Notes under the pieces: generated by a model
What the model saw: the letters and a program-made list of their open reading frames with translations, nothing else
Told to the model about the DNA's origin: nothing
The model's database searches: none
Translations under genes and position numbers: made by a program
In this document: in pieces, positions 14,097 through 20,118 of the stretch
How positions within the stretch are numbered: position 1 is the stretch's first letter
How the letters are laid out: every line of letters starts with the position of its first letter
Source: JAMXLO01 sp041487355
GTDB lineage: Bacteria; Pseudomonadota; Alphaproteobacteria; Acetobacterales; Acetobacteraceae
Assembly: GCA_041487355.1 (NCBI GenBank)
Contig: JBGPND010000085.1
Coordinates: 1 to 20,118, forward strand
Length of the DNA stretch: 20,118 nt
Direction: 5' to 3'

Positions 14097-14099
14097 AAT
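14070..14099 (+). promoter_or_regulatory. Sigma-70-like promoter of the toxin-antitoxin-like pair
   Basis: TTGACG (14070-14075, 5/6 to consensus) and CATAAT (14094-14099, 5/6) are spaced by 18 nt. This is the best promoter match I found in the window. The expected transcription start, about 14105-14107, almost coincides with the ATG at 14108, so the message would be leaderless or nearly so. Confidence 0.65.
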
Positions 14100-14107
14100 T
14101 GGTCGGG

Positions 14108-14395
14108 ATGAAGGCTGAATTACTCTTCCACCAACGCATCGATTACGACGATGGTGCGATCGTGGAAATGGTGCTCTGGCGTGTTCCGTCGCCAGTGGCG
14201 CCGTCCACCCACGGCCTGAAATACTCGTTGTTCTATGGCCGTCCGGGTTTGCGGGAGGTTGGGTACGACAATGAGCGCGGGAAAGGTGATCATCGACATT
14301 TCCGCGGTGTCGAGACTGCCTATACGTTCAGCAGCGTCGAACAACTGATGGCTGATTTCCGGTCCGATGTGCGAGCTTTGCGGGGTGGCAAATGA
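14108..14395 (+). CDS. TumE/DUF6516-family putative toxin
   Basis: A 95-residue protein from ATG 14108. The central and C-terminal sequence KYSLFYGRPGLREVGYDNER followed by GKGDHRHF, then a Y.FSSVEQLMADFRSDV ending, is characteristic of the DUF6516 family, annotated as TumE-type toxins of toxin-antitoxin modules. The N-terminus KAELLFHQRIDYDDGAIVEM forms the opening strands. The conserved GYDNERGKGDHRH block is likely functional, but the biochemical activity is not something I can state. Its stop overlaps the next ATG as ATGA, typical of two-gene modules. No SD precedes the ATG; with the promoter at 14070-14099 a leaderless message is likely. Base composition at the 5' end is lower in GC than neighbouring lpx genes, consistent with transfer. 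Confidence 0.8.
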   Translation: MKAELLFHQRIDYDDGAIVEMVLWRVPSPVAPSTHGLKYSLFYGRPGLREVGYDNERGKGDHRHFRGVETAYTFSSVEQLMADFRSDVRALRGGK

Positions 14396-14742
14396 GCGAC
14401 GTGAAAATCACGGTAGGCGGCGCGATGGAAGACGAAGCGGCGCGGCGGTTCGTTGACGCCTGGCATCGCGCGGAGCGCGGCGAGGCCTTCCACGAGCGCC
14501 ATCTGGCCTTCGAGAGTTGGGACGCTCTCGCCCGGGTCCTGACGGGGAAGCGGATGGAGCTGTTGCGCTACGTCCGTCGACACAAGGTCACCAGTGTCCG
14601 GGCACTGGCGAAAGCGCTGGGGCGCGACTACAGCAACGTTCACGCGGATGTCCAGGCATTGACGGCCGCAGGGCTTCTCGATGCGACAGACGGCGGTGTC
14701 CGCGCGGATTACGACGCGATCGAGACGAAGATCGCCATCTAA
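14392..14742 (+). CDS. HTH DNA-binding protein, HVO_A0114-like putative antitoxin
   Basis: A 116-residue protein that overlaps the toxin-like gene by 4 nt. The first half (VGGAMEDEAARRFVDAWHRA, then ERHLAFESWDALARVLT) is the lead-in common to this family. A winged helix-turn-helix follows: KRMELLRYVRRHKVTSVRAL, AKALGRDYSNVHADVQALTA as the recognition region, then GLLDATDGGVRADYDAIE as the wing. This matches the HVO_A0114 family of putative DNA-binding proteins that accompany TumE-like toxins. Presumed roles are neutralising the toxin and repressing the pair through the 17-bp repeats just upstream; both are inferred from module logic. Toxin-first order resembles higBA and mqsRA. Confidence 0.78.
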   Translation: MSDVKITVGGAMEDEAARRFVDAWHRAERGEAFHERHLAFESWDALARVLTGKRMELLRYVRRHKVTSVRALAKALGRDYSNVHADVQALTAAGLLDATDGGVRADYDAIETKIAI

Positions 14743-14770
14743 TTTGGCGGAGAGATGACCAACCGCACCA

Positions 14771-14798
14771 TTCCCACCCGCTGCCGGGCAACGGGGAA
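14771..14798 (+). other. Imperfect nested hairpin upstream of lpxI
   Basis: TTCCC (14771-14775) pairs with GGGAA (14794-14798), enclosing CCCG/CGGG (14777-14780 with 14785-14788, loop CTGC) with an asymmetric internal loop. It lies in the 115-nt gap between the HTH gene and lpxI. No T-run follows, so I do not call it a terminator. Confidence 0.3.
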
Positions 14799-14857
14799 GG
14801 CGGTCGGGCGGAAATCGGGAAAAGTGCGCGGCAAGAATGCCACGGCGGGGAGTTGGC

Positions 14858-15724
14858 GTGAGCGGCACGGCAGATGATCGCCCAGCGCTCGGTATCCTGG
14901 CTGGCGGCGGCCGGCTGCCGGGCCAGATTGCCGCTGCGGCGCGCGCCGCGGGGCGGGAGGTGTTCCTGGTCGGGCTGGAGGGTTTCGCCGACCCGGCGGT
15001 GCTGGCGCCCTGGCCGCACGAGGTGATCCGCATCCTTGCCGCCGGCCGGATCATTGCCGCGCTGCGCGCCCATGGCTGCCAGGATCTCGTGCTGATCGGG
15101 CCGGTGCGGCGGCCCTCGCTGTTCGATCTGCGGCCCGATGCGGAGGGTGCGCGCATCCTGGCCCGCATTGGCCGGGCCGCCTTTGCCGGCGACGATGGGT
15201 TGCTGGCCGCCGTGGTCAAGGTGCTGGGCGAGGAAGGCTTCCGCGTGCTCGGCGCATCCGACATTCTGGGCGAGGCGCTCGGTCCAGCCGGGCTGCTGTC
15301 GCGCGCCGCACCGGATGCGCTGGCGATGGCGGATATCAGGCGCGGCATCGCGGTCGCCCATGCCCTGGGCGCGGTCGATGTCGGTCAGGGCTGCGTGGTG
15401 CAGCAGGGCATCGTCCTGGCGGTGGAGGCGGCCGAGGGCACCGATGCCATGCTGGCGCGGTGCGGCGTGCTGGCGCGTCCCGGGCCGGGCGGCGTCCTGG
15501 TCAAGCTGGTCAAGCCCGGCCAGGACCGGCGCACCGACCTGCCGACCATCGGCCCCGATACGATCCGCGCCATTGCCGCGGCAGGCCTGCGAGGGGTTGC
15601 CTTCGAGGCTGGAGGAACCATTGTTGCCGACCGTGAGGCCGCCATCGCTGCGGCGGACCTAGCGGGGCTTTTCCTGCTAGGCCTGGATCCGGATGCATTG
15701 TCCGCGAGGGGAGAGAACACATGA
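14858..15724 (+). CDS. lpxI: UDP-2,3-diacylglucosamine pyrophosphatase LpxI (DUF1009)
   Basis: Hydrolyses UDP-2,3-diacylglucosamine to lipid X and UMP, the fourth step of lipid A synthesis, in alphaproteobacteria and others that lack LpxH. It is 288 residues, about the size of the Caulobacter enzyme. The N-terminal domain begins LGILAGGGRLPGQIAAAAR, with LIGPVRRPSLFDLRPD further on. The C-terminal DUF1009 domain contains VLVKLVKPGQDRRTDLPTIG followed by PDTI, and D227 there probably corresponds to the catalytic Asp of Caulobacter LpxI. The start is a GTG with GGGGAG 5 nt upstream; ATG 14837 is a weaker alternative. The gene follows the toxin-antitoxin-like pair by 115 nt and is coupled to gloA by an ATGA overlap. 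Confidence 0.94.
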   Translation: MSGTADDRPALGILAGGGRLPGQIAAAARAAGREVFLVGLEGFADPAVLAPWPHEVIRILAAGRIIAALRAHGCQDLVLIGPVRRPSLFDLRPDAEGARILARIGRAAFAGDDGLLAAVVKVLGEEGFRVLGASDILGEALGPAGLLSRAAPDALAMADIRRGIAVAHALGAVDVGQGCVVQQGIVLAVEAAEGTDAMLARCGVLARPGPGGVLVKLVKPGQDRRTDLPTIGPDTIRAIAAAGLRGVAFEAGGTIVADREAAIAAADLAGLFLLGLDPDALSARGENT

Positions 15725-16107
15725 GCCGCTTTCTGCACACCATGCTGCGCGTCGGCGACCTGCAGCGCAGCGTCGATTTCTACACCAAGCTGCTGGGCAT
15801 GAAGGAGCTGCGCCGGCGCGACGTGCCGGACGGCAAATATACGCTGGCTTTTGTGGGCTATGGCGACGAGGACGGCAATTCGGTGATCGAGCTGACCTAC
15901 AACTATGGCGTCGAGAAATACGAGTCGGGCAACGCGTTCGGCCATCTGGCGATCGGCGTGCCGGACGTGGCGGCGACATGCGAGAAGGTCCGCCACGGCG
16001 GCGGCACGGTGACGCGCGAGGCCGGTCCGGTTAAGTTCGGCACCACGATCATCGCGTTCATCAAGGACCCGGACGGTTACATGATCGAACTGGTGCAACG
16101 GGCGTAG
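15721..16107 (+). CDS. gloA: Lactoylglutathione lyase (glyoxalase I)
   Basis: A cytoplasmic metalloenzyme converting the methylglyoxal-glutathione hemithioacetal to S-lactoylglutathione. It is 128 residues, closely similar to E. coli GloA (FLHTMLRVGDLQRSVDFYTK, then LAFVGYG, VIELTYNYGV, VTREAGPVKFGTT and IKDPDGYMIEL). All four metal ligands are present: H6, E57, H75 and E123. The lack of a long insert fits the Ni/Co-dependent bacterial class. The start overlaps the lpxI stop as ATGA, so translation is coupled to lipid A synthesis. In many relatives lpxB occupies this position after lpxI. Confidence 0.96.
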   Translation: MSRFLHTMLRVGDLQRSVDFYTKLLGMKELRRRDVPDGKYTLAFVGYGDEDGNSVIELTYNYGVEKYESGNAFGHLAIGVPDVAATCEKVRHGGGTVTREAGPVKFGTTIIAFIKDPDGYMIELVQRA

Positions 16108-16113
16108 GGCGGA

Positions 16114-16141
16114 TTACCCCCCGGATCAAGTCCGGGGGTAA
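16114..16141. repeat. Palindromic intergenic repeat, copy 2 (inverted)
   Basis: Arms CCCCCGGA (16118-16125) and TCCGGGGG (16131-16138) with loop TCAAG, the reverse complement of copy 1 at 12970. Here the stem is extended by TTA/TAA outside one bulged C. It lies between the convergent gloA and ruvX stops (7 nt and 14 nt away), where it may serve as a bidirectional weak terminator. Confidence 0.85.
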
Positions 16142-16155
16142 CCCGGCCGACAAAT

Positions 16156-16617
16156 CTATCCGCTGGCGTCGAGGGCAGCCTGGAGCAGCCAGGCGGCCGC
16201 CATCCGGTCTACCGCTCCGGTTCGCTTGCGCCGGCTGAGATCGGCCTCGCCGATCAGGAACCGGTTGACCGCCGCAGACGACAGCCGCTCGTCCCACAGC
16301 GCGGCCGGCAGCCCGGTCGCGTCGGACAGTGCCAGCGCCCAGTCGTGCGCCGCCTGTGCCGCAGGACCCACCGAGCCATCCATCGACAGCGGAAGTCCTA
16401 CCACTAGGCCGCCGGCGCTTTCCTTGCGTGCGATCGCGGCGATCTCGGCGGCATTGTCCCGCAGCTTGCCGCGCCTGATGCTGCCATAGGGCGAGGCCAG
16501 CGACAGGCGTACGTCGGACAGCGCCACGCCAATCGTCTTGCTTCCGGGATCGAGCCCGATCAGCCGCTGGTTGCGCTGTAGTCGGCTGCGCAACTCGCGC
16601 AGATTGAATAGGGCCAT
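16156..16617 (-). CDS. ruvX: Holliday junction resolvase-like RuvX/YqgF
   Basis: A 153-residue RNase H-like nuclease, associated in E. coli with 16S rRNA 5' pre-processing. The acidic residues of the fold are visible: D23 in LIGLDPGSKTIGVALSD, E110 in WDERLSS and D137 in GAVDRMAAAWLLQ. VVGLPLSMDGS is also typical. The start is taken as ATG 16617, about 17 residues before the first strand; the open frame continues back to 16839 but overlaps gatC and has no family similarity. The gene is divergent from gatC with a 51-nt gap and convergent with gloA. Confidence 0.93.
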   Translation of the reverse strand: MALFNLRELRSRLQRNQRLIGLDPGSKTIGVALSDVRLSLASPYGSIRRGKLRDNAAEIAAIARKESAGGLVVGLPLSMDGSVGPAAQAAHDWALALSDATGLPAALWDERLSSAAVNRFLIGEADLSRRKRTGAVDRMAAAWLLQAALDASG

Positions 16618-16632
16618 GCCCGCCGTTATGGT
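16604..16632 (+). promoter_or_regulatory. Candidate sigma-70 promoter for gatCAB
   Basis: TTGAAT (16604-16609) and TATGGT (16627-16632), each 4/6 to consensus, are separated by exactly 17 nt. The pair overlaps the start of ruvX on the opposite strand and lies 36 nt before the gatC ATG. The score is moderate; position and spacing are the main support. Confidence 0.4.
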
Positions 16633-16668
16633 CCGACCGACCTTCTCCGGAAAAGGATTTCGTGCGTC

Positions 16669-16956
16669 ATGTCGCTCGATCCCGCGACCATCCGTCGCAT
16701 CGCCACGCTGGCCCGCATCCATGTAGAGGACAGCGAACTGCCCACGCTGCAAGCGGAGCTGAACGGCATCCTGGGTTGGATCGAGCAGCTCAATGAGGTG
16801 AATGTGGATGGCGTCGAGCCGCTGGCCGGCGCGGCGCAAATGGCGCTGAAGATGCGCGAGGACGTGGTGACGGATGGCGGATATCCCGAAAAGGTGCTGG
16901 CCAATGCGCCGGAGCGGGCAGGGGACTTCTTTGTCGTCCCAAAGGTGGTCGAGTGA
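16669..16956 (+). CDS. gatC: Asp-tRNA(Asn)/Glu-tRNA(Gln) amidotransferase subunit C
   Basis: A 95-residue small subunit that wraps around and stabilises GatA-GatB. The N-terminal helix IRRIATLARIHVEDSELPTL and the segment ILGWIEQLNEVNVDGVEPLA are diagnostic, with the C-terminal APERAGDFFVVPKVVE tail typical of GatC. AAGGA at 16653-16657 precedes the ATG by 11 nt, slightly long. The stop overlaps the gatA GTG by 4 nt. Confidence 0.96.
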   Translation: MSLDPATIRRIATLARIHVEDSELPTLQAELNGILGWIEQLNEVNVDGVEPLAGAAQMALKMREDVVTDGGYPEKVLANAPERAGDFFVVPKVVE

Positions 16957-18434
16957 GCCTCACCGACCTGACGATCGCCGCGGCGCGCGACGGGCTGCGG
17001 GCCAAACAGTTCAGCGCGCGTGAGCTCACCGAGGCGCATCTCGCGGCGATCGCTGCGCTCAATCCGCGGCTCAATGCCTACATCACCGTGACCGGCGAAC
17101 GCGCGCTTGCCCAGGCCGATGCGGCCGACGCGGCACTCGCGCGGGGCGAGTTCGCCCCGCTCACCGGCATCCCGCTGGCGATCAAGGACCTGTTCTGCAC
17201 CGAGGGCGTGCGCACCACTGCGGGCAGCCGCATCCTGGGGCCGTTCATTCCGCCGTACGAAAGCACGGTCAGCGCCAACCTGCTGCGCGACGGCGCGGTG
17301 TTCCTCGGCAAGGCGAACATGGACGAATTCGCCATGGGTTCGTCGAACATGACATCCGCGTATGGCGCGGTGGCGAATCCCTGGCAGCGCCGGCAGGACA
17401 CGACGGCGGTGCTGGTTCCCGGCGGTTCGTCCGGTGGTTCGGCGGCCGCTGTGTCGGCGCGGCTGGCGATGGGGGCGACCGGCACCGATACCGGCGGCTC
17501 GATCCGCCAGCCCGCGTCGTTCTGCGGCATTGCCGGCGTGAAGCCGACCTATGGCCGCTGTTCGCGCTGGGGCGTGGTGGCGTTTGCGTCATCGCTCGAC
17601 CATCCCGGCCCGTTCGCGCGCACGGTGACCGATTGCGCGATGCTGCTCGGTTCGATGGCCGGGCACGATCCGAAGGATTCCACCAGCGCCGACATTCCGG
17701 TGCCGGACTTTGCCGCCGCTTGCCAGCGCGACGTGAAGGGACTGCGCATCGGCGTGCCGCGCGAGTACCGCATGGACGGGATGCCGGAGGATATCGAACG
17801 GCTGTGGCAGCACGGGCTCGGCTGGCTGCGCGATGCCGGCGCGGCGATCGTCGATGTCTCGCTGCCGCACACCAAGTACGGGCTCACCACCTACTATATC
17901 GTGGCGCCGGCGGAGGCTTCGTCGAACCTGGCGCGCTATGACGGCGTGCGCTTCGGTCTGCGCGAGAACGGCGAGGATCTGCGCGATCTTTATGAGCGCA
18001 CGCGCGCCGCCGGGTTTGGTGCAGAGGTGCGGCGGCGTGTGCTGATCGGCACCTATGTGCTGTCGGCCGGCTACTACGATGCGTATTACCTGCGGGCGCA
18101 GAAGGTGCGCGCGCTGATCCTGCGGGACTTCACCGAGGTGTTCGCGCGGGTGGACGCGCTGGTGACGCCCACCGCGCCGTCGGCGGCGTTCGCGCAGGGC
18201 GAGAACATGGACGATCCGATCAAGATGTATCGGAACGACGTGTTCACCATTCCGGCCAACATGGCGGGCGTGCCGGGGATGTCGGTGCCGGCGGGACTGG
18301 ATGCGAATGGATTGCCGCTTGGCTTGCAGGTGATCGGCAGGCCGTTCGACGAGGAGACGGTGTTCGCGGTCGGTGCGGCGCTGGAGCGTGCGGCGGGGTT
18401 CGATGCGTTGCCGCAAATTCGCGCGGGAGCCTGA
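16953..18434 (+). CDS. gatA: Asp-tRNA(Asn)/Glu-tRNA(Gln) amidotransferase subunit A
   Basis: The glutaminase subunit; it releases ammonia from glutamine for transamidation of misacylated Glu-tRNA(Gln) or Asp-tRNA(Asn). It is 493 residues, full length. The amidase-signature triad is intact: K78 in PLAIKDLF, S159 in VPGGSSGGSAAAVSA and nucleophile S183 in GTDTGGSIRQPAS. The Gly/Ser-rich region and the C-terminal GVPGMSVPAGLDANGLPLG, leading into GLQVIGRPFDE, agree with the family. The start is a GTG inside the gatC stop (GTGA), so synthesis is coupled. A GatCAB set suggests that asparaginyl- and/or glutaminyl-tRNA are made indirectly. Confidence 0.97.
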   Translation: MSLTDLTIAAARDGLRAKQFSARELTEAHLAAIAALNPRLNAYITVTGERALAQADAADAALARGEFAPLTGIPLAIKDLFCTEGVRTTAGSRILGPFIPPYESTVSANLLRDGAVFLGKANMDEFAMGSSNMTSAYGAVANPWQRRQDTTAVLVPGGSSGGSAAAVSARLAMGATGTDTGGSIRQPASFCGIAGVKPTYGRCSRWGVVAFASSLDHPGPFARTVTDCAMLLGSMAGHDPKDSTSADIPVPDFAAACQRDVKGLRIGVPREYRMDGMPEDIERLWQHGLGWLRDAGAAIVDVSLPHTKYGLTTYYIVAPAEASSNLARYDGVRFGLRENGEDLRDLYERTRAAGFGAEVRRRVLIGTYVLSAGYYDAYYLRAQKVRALILRDFTEVFARVDALVTPTAPSAAFAQGENMDDPIKMYRNDVFTIPANMAGVPGMSVPAGLDANGLPLGLQVIGRPFDEETVFAVGAALERAAGFDALPQIRAGA

Positions 18435-18437
18435 ACC

Positions 18438-19889
18438 ATGGGTTATGCAATCGAGGGGTCCACCGGGGCGTGGGAAGTGGTGGTCGGCCTGGAGGTCCAC
18501 GCGCAGGTGATCAGCAGGGCGAAGCTGTTCTCCGGCGCGGCCACGGATTTTGGCGCACCGCCCAACACGCAGGTGAGCTTCGTCGATGCCGCCTTCCCCG
18601 GCATGCTGCCGGTGATCAACCGCGAATGCGTGGCGCAGGCGGTGCGCACCGGGTTGGGACTGAATGCGCACATCAACGTGGTGAGCCGCTTCGACCGCAA
18701 GAACTACTTCTATCCCGATCTGCCGGCCGGCTATCAGATCAGCCAATATCAGCATCCGATCGTCGGCGAGGGCAAGATCGAGATCGAGCTTGCCGATGGC
18801 TCGACGCGCGAGATCGGCATCACGCGGCTGCATCTCGAGCAGGATGCCGGGAAGTCGCTGCACGATCAGCATCCGACCAAGTCGTATATCGATCTGAACC
18901 GCGCCGGTGTGGCGCTGATGGAGATCGTGTCGGAGCCCGATCTGCGCAGCCCCGAGGAGGCGGGCGCCTATCTGCGCAAGCTGCGCACCATCCTGCGGTA
19001 TCTCGGCACCTGCGACGGCAACATGGAGGAGGGCTCCATGCGTGCCGACGTGAACGTCTCGGTGCGCAAGCACGGCGAGCCGTATCGCACGCGCTGCGAG
19101 GTGAAGAACGTCAACTCGGTGCGCTTCGTCATGCAGGCGATCGAGGCGGAGGCGAAGCGGCAGATCGAAGTGTGGGAGGGTGGCGGAGCGGTCCAGCAGG
19201 AGACGCGGCTGTTCGACAGTGGCCGCGGCGTGACGCGGTCGATGCGCAGCAAGGAGGATGCGCACGATTATCGTTATTTCCCCGATCCGGATCTACTGCC
19301 GCTGGTGCTGGACGAGGCATGGGTGGCGGAACTGAAGTCGAAGCTGCCCGAGCTGCCGGATGCGAAGAAGCAGCGGTTCATGCACGACTATGGGCTGACG
19401 GCGTACGATGCCGGCGTGTTGGTGGCCGAGCAAGCTACGGCCGACTACTACGAAGCGGTCGCGCAGGGGCGCGATGCGAAGACCGTTGCCAATTGGGTGA
19501 TGGGCGATGTGTTCGCCGCGCTGAACCGTGCCGGGCGGACGATTGCCGACAGCCCGGTATCCGCGGCGTCACTCGGCAAGCTGCTCGATCTGCTGGCCGA
19601 CAACACGATCAGCGGCCGCATCGCCAAGGAGGTGTTCGAGGCGATGGTGGAGACTGGCAAGGATGCTGCCGTCATCGTCGAGGAGAAGGGGCTGCGTCAG
19701 GTCACCGATACCAGTGCGATCGATGCTGCGGTGGAGCAGGTGCTGGCAGCGAATGAAGACAAGGTGGCGGAATACAAGGCCGGGCGCGAGAAGCTGTTCG
19801 GCTTCTTCGTCGGCCAGGTGATGAAGGCGATGGCGGGGAAGGGCAACCCCACGCTGGTCAACGAGACGCTGAAGCGGAAGCTGTCGTAG
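18438..19889 (+). CDS. gatB: Asp-tRNA(Asn)/Glu-tRNA(Gln) amidotransferase subunit B
   Basis: The kinase/transamidase subunit; it phosphorylates the misacylated aminoacyl end with ATP and completes amidation with ammonia from GatA. It is 483 residues. The N-terminal cradle domain carries WEVVVGLEVHAQ with H21, then NRECVAQAVRTGLGL, FDRKNYFYPDLPAGYQISQY and LHLEQDAGKSLH followed by LMEIVSEPDLRS, where the conserved His/Glu bind Mg2+. The C-terminal YqeY-like helical tRNA-binding domain includes AKEVFEAM and ends FGFFVGQVMKAMAGKGNPTL, followed by VNETLKRKL. It begins 3 nt after gatA and is the last gene of the operon in the window. Confidence 0.97.
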   Translation: MGYAIEGSTGAWEVVVGLEVHAQVISRAKLFSGAATDFGAPPNTQVSFVDAAFPGMLPVINRECVAQAVRTGLGLNAHINVVSRFDRKNYFYPDLPAGYQISQYQHPIVGEGKIEIELADGSTREIGITRLHLEQDAGKSLHDQHPTKSYIDLNRAGVALMEIVSEPDLRSPEEAGAYLRKLRTILRYLGTCDGNMEEGSMRADVNVSVRKHGEPYRTRCEVKNVNSVRFVMQAIEAEAKRQIEVWEGGGAVQQETRLFDSGRGVTRSMRSKEDAHDYRYFPDPDLLPLVLDEAWVAELKSKLPELPDAKKQRFMHDYGLTAYDAGVLVAEQATADYYEAVAQGRDAKTVANWVMGDVFAALNRAGRTIADSPVSAASLGKLLDLLADNTISGRIAKEVFEAMVETGKDAAVIVEEKGLRQVTDTSAIDAAVEQVLAANEDKVAEYKAGREKLFGFFVGQVMKAMAGKGNPTLVNETLKRKLS

Positions 19890-19903
19890 CAGCGCGCCAT
19901 TGT

Positions 19904-19919
19904 GTCCATCGTCATGGAC
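19904..19919. terminator. Small perfect hairpin after gatB
   Basis: GTCCAT (19904-19909) and ATGGAC (19914-19919) enclose CGTC, 14 nt past the gatB stop. The stem is short and lacks a T-run. It might mark the operon end together with the adjacent palindrome CTCATATGAG at 19923-19932. Confidence 0.3.
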
Positions 19920-20035
19920 GGGCTCATATGAGGTTTCCGGTGTCAATGGTTTATTGGGTCATCGATTGGCCTTTCTCTGCGGTCGGATGCTCCGCGGGAT
20001 TGTGTCCTTACTTGGCATCTTTGCGGCTTGCTTGG

Positions 20036-20118
20036 TGGCTGTGTCGGGGTCAAGGGCCGCAGCCCGCCTCTTGGCGGGTCGCGCGGCTTCGCGCGAGCCC
20101 TTGAGGCCGACACAGCCA
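20036..20118. repeat. 83-nt multi-branched inverted-repeat element
   Basis: The outer 12-bp stem is TGGCTGTGTCGG (20036-20047) with CCGACACAGCCA (20107-20118). A symmetric GG/GG internal loop follows, then an 8-bp stem TCAAGGGC/GCCCTTGA (20050-20057 with 20097-20104). Inside are two hairpins: CCCGCC-TCTT-GGCGGG (20063-20078) and TCGCGCG-GCTT-CGCGCGA (20079-20096). All four helices are perfect. The element ends at the last base of the window, so the outer stem may continue. No ORF explains it. It could be a structured RNA, a dispersed palindromic repeat or a DNA cruciform-type site. It has no T-run. Confidence 0.8.

Noticed and set aside
14755..14877. 40-codon ORF between the HTH gene and lpxI, with GGAGAG upstream
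   Set aside because: It overlaps the lpxI start and its sequence is basic low complexity derived from a hairpin-containing intergenic segment. The GGAGAG lies almost against the ATG. A real small gene cannot be excluded but is not supported.
18470..19756. Plus-strand open frame (428 codons) inside gatB in another frame
   Set aside because: gatB is intact with full family motifs; the alternative frame is Arg/Gly-rich noise.
1..20118. CRISPR arrays, tRNA or rRNA genes, insertion sequences, integrases
   Set aside because: I looked for regularly spaced repeats, tRNA-like cloverleaves with a CCA end, and transposase motifs, and saw none. The branched element at 20036-20118 lacks tRNA D- and T-arm consensus sequence.

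Overview
The window is about 20 kb of high-GC DNA (around two thirds G+C by eye) from an alphaproteobacterium, most likely Rhodospirillales/Acetobacteraceae. Supporting this are LpxI rather than LpxH for lipid A synthesis, the order pyrH-frr-uppS-cdsA-dxr-rseP ... bamA-skp-lpxD-fabZ-lpxA-lpxI, and ruvX divergent from gatCAB. The family-level placement is inference; no rRNA or tRNA gene is present to anchor it.

Layout. 1-4520 (+): the 3' end of pyrH, then frr, uppS, cdsA, dxr and rseP, tightly packed with overlapping starts. They cover ribosome recycling, the undecaprenyl carrier, CDP-diacylglycerol, the MEP isoprenoid pathway and regulated intramembrane proteolysis. 4560-7823: an interruption between rseP and bamA, holding a small GST-like gene (+) and two minus-strand genes, an orphan family 5 solute-binding protein followed by a PEP-CTERM secreted protein. 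8026-12957 (+): bamA, skp/ompH, lpxD and fabZ, for outer-membrane protein assembly and lipid A acylation. 12958-16141 (+): lpxA, a two-gene TumE/DUF6516-type toxin-antitoxin-like module, lpxI and gloA. This block lies between two inverted copies of one palindromic repeat. 16156-16617 (-): ruvX. 16669-19889 (+): gatC-gatA-gatB, the Asp-tRNA(Asn)/Glu-tRNA(Gln) amidotransferase. 19890-20118: non-coding, ending in an 83-nt multi-branched inverted-repeat structure that reaches the last base.

How the genes fit together. Most of the plus-strand genes serve envelope biogenesis. UppS supplies the C55 carrier, CdsA feeds phospholipid synthesis, Dxr feeds isoprenoid precursors to UppS, RseP is an inner-membrane protease of envelope signalling, BamA and Skp insert and chaperone outer-membrane proteins, and LpxD/FabZ/LpxA/LpxI make lipid A intermediates and beta-hydroxyacyl chains. 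lpxB and lpxC are not in the window.

The most notable non-standard signals are: (i) two abutting 17-bp operator-like repeats overlapping a strong sigma-70-like promoter just upstream of the toxin-antitoxin-like pair, whose transcript would be nearly leaderless and which sits inside the lipid A gene run; (ii) the branched 83-nt palindrome at the right edge; (iii) the pair of inverted palindromic repeats bounding the lpxA-gloA block; and (iv) a stretch of dxr with very atypical codon use that contains a promoter-like sequence ahead of rseP.
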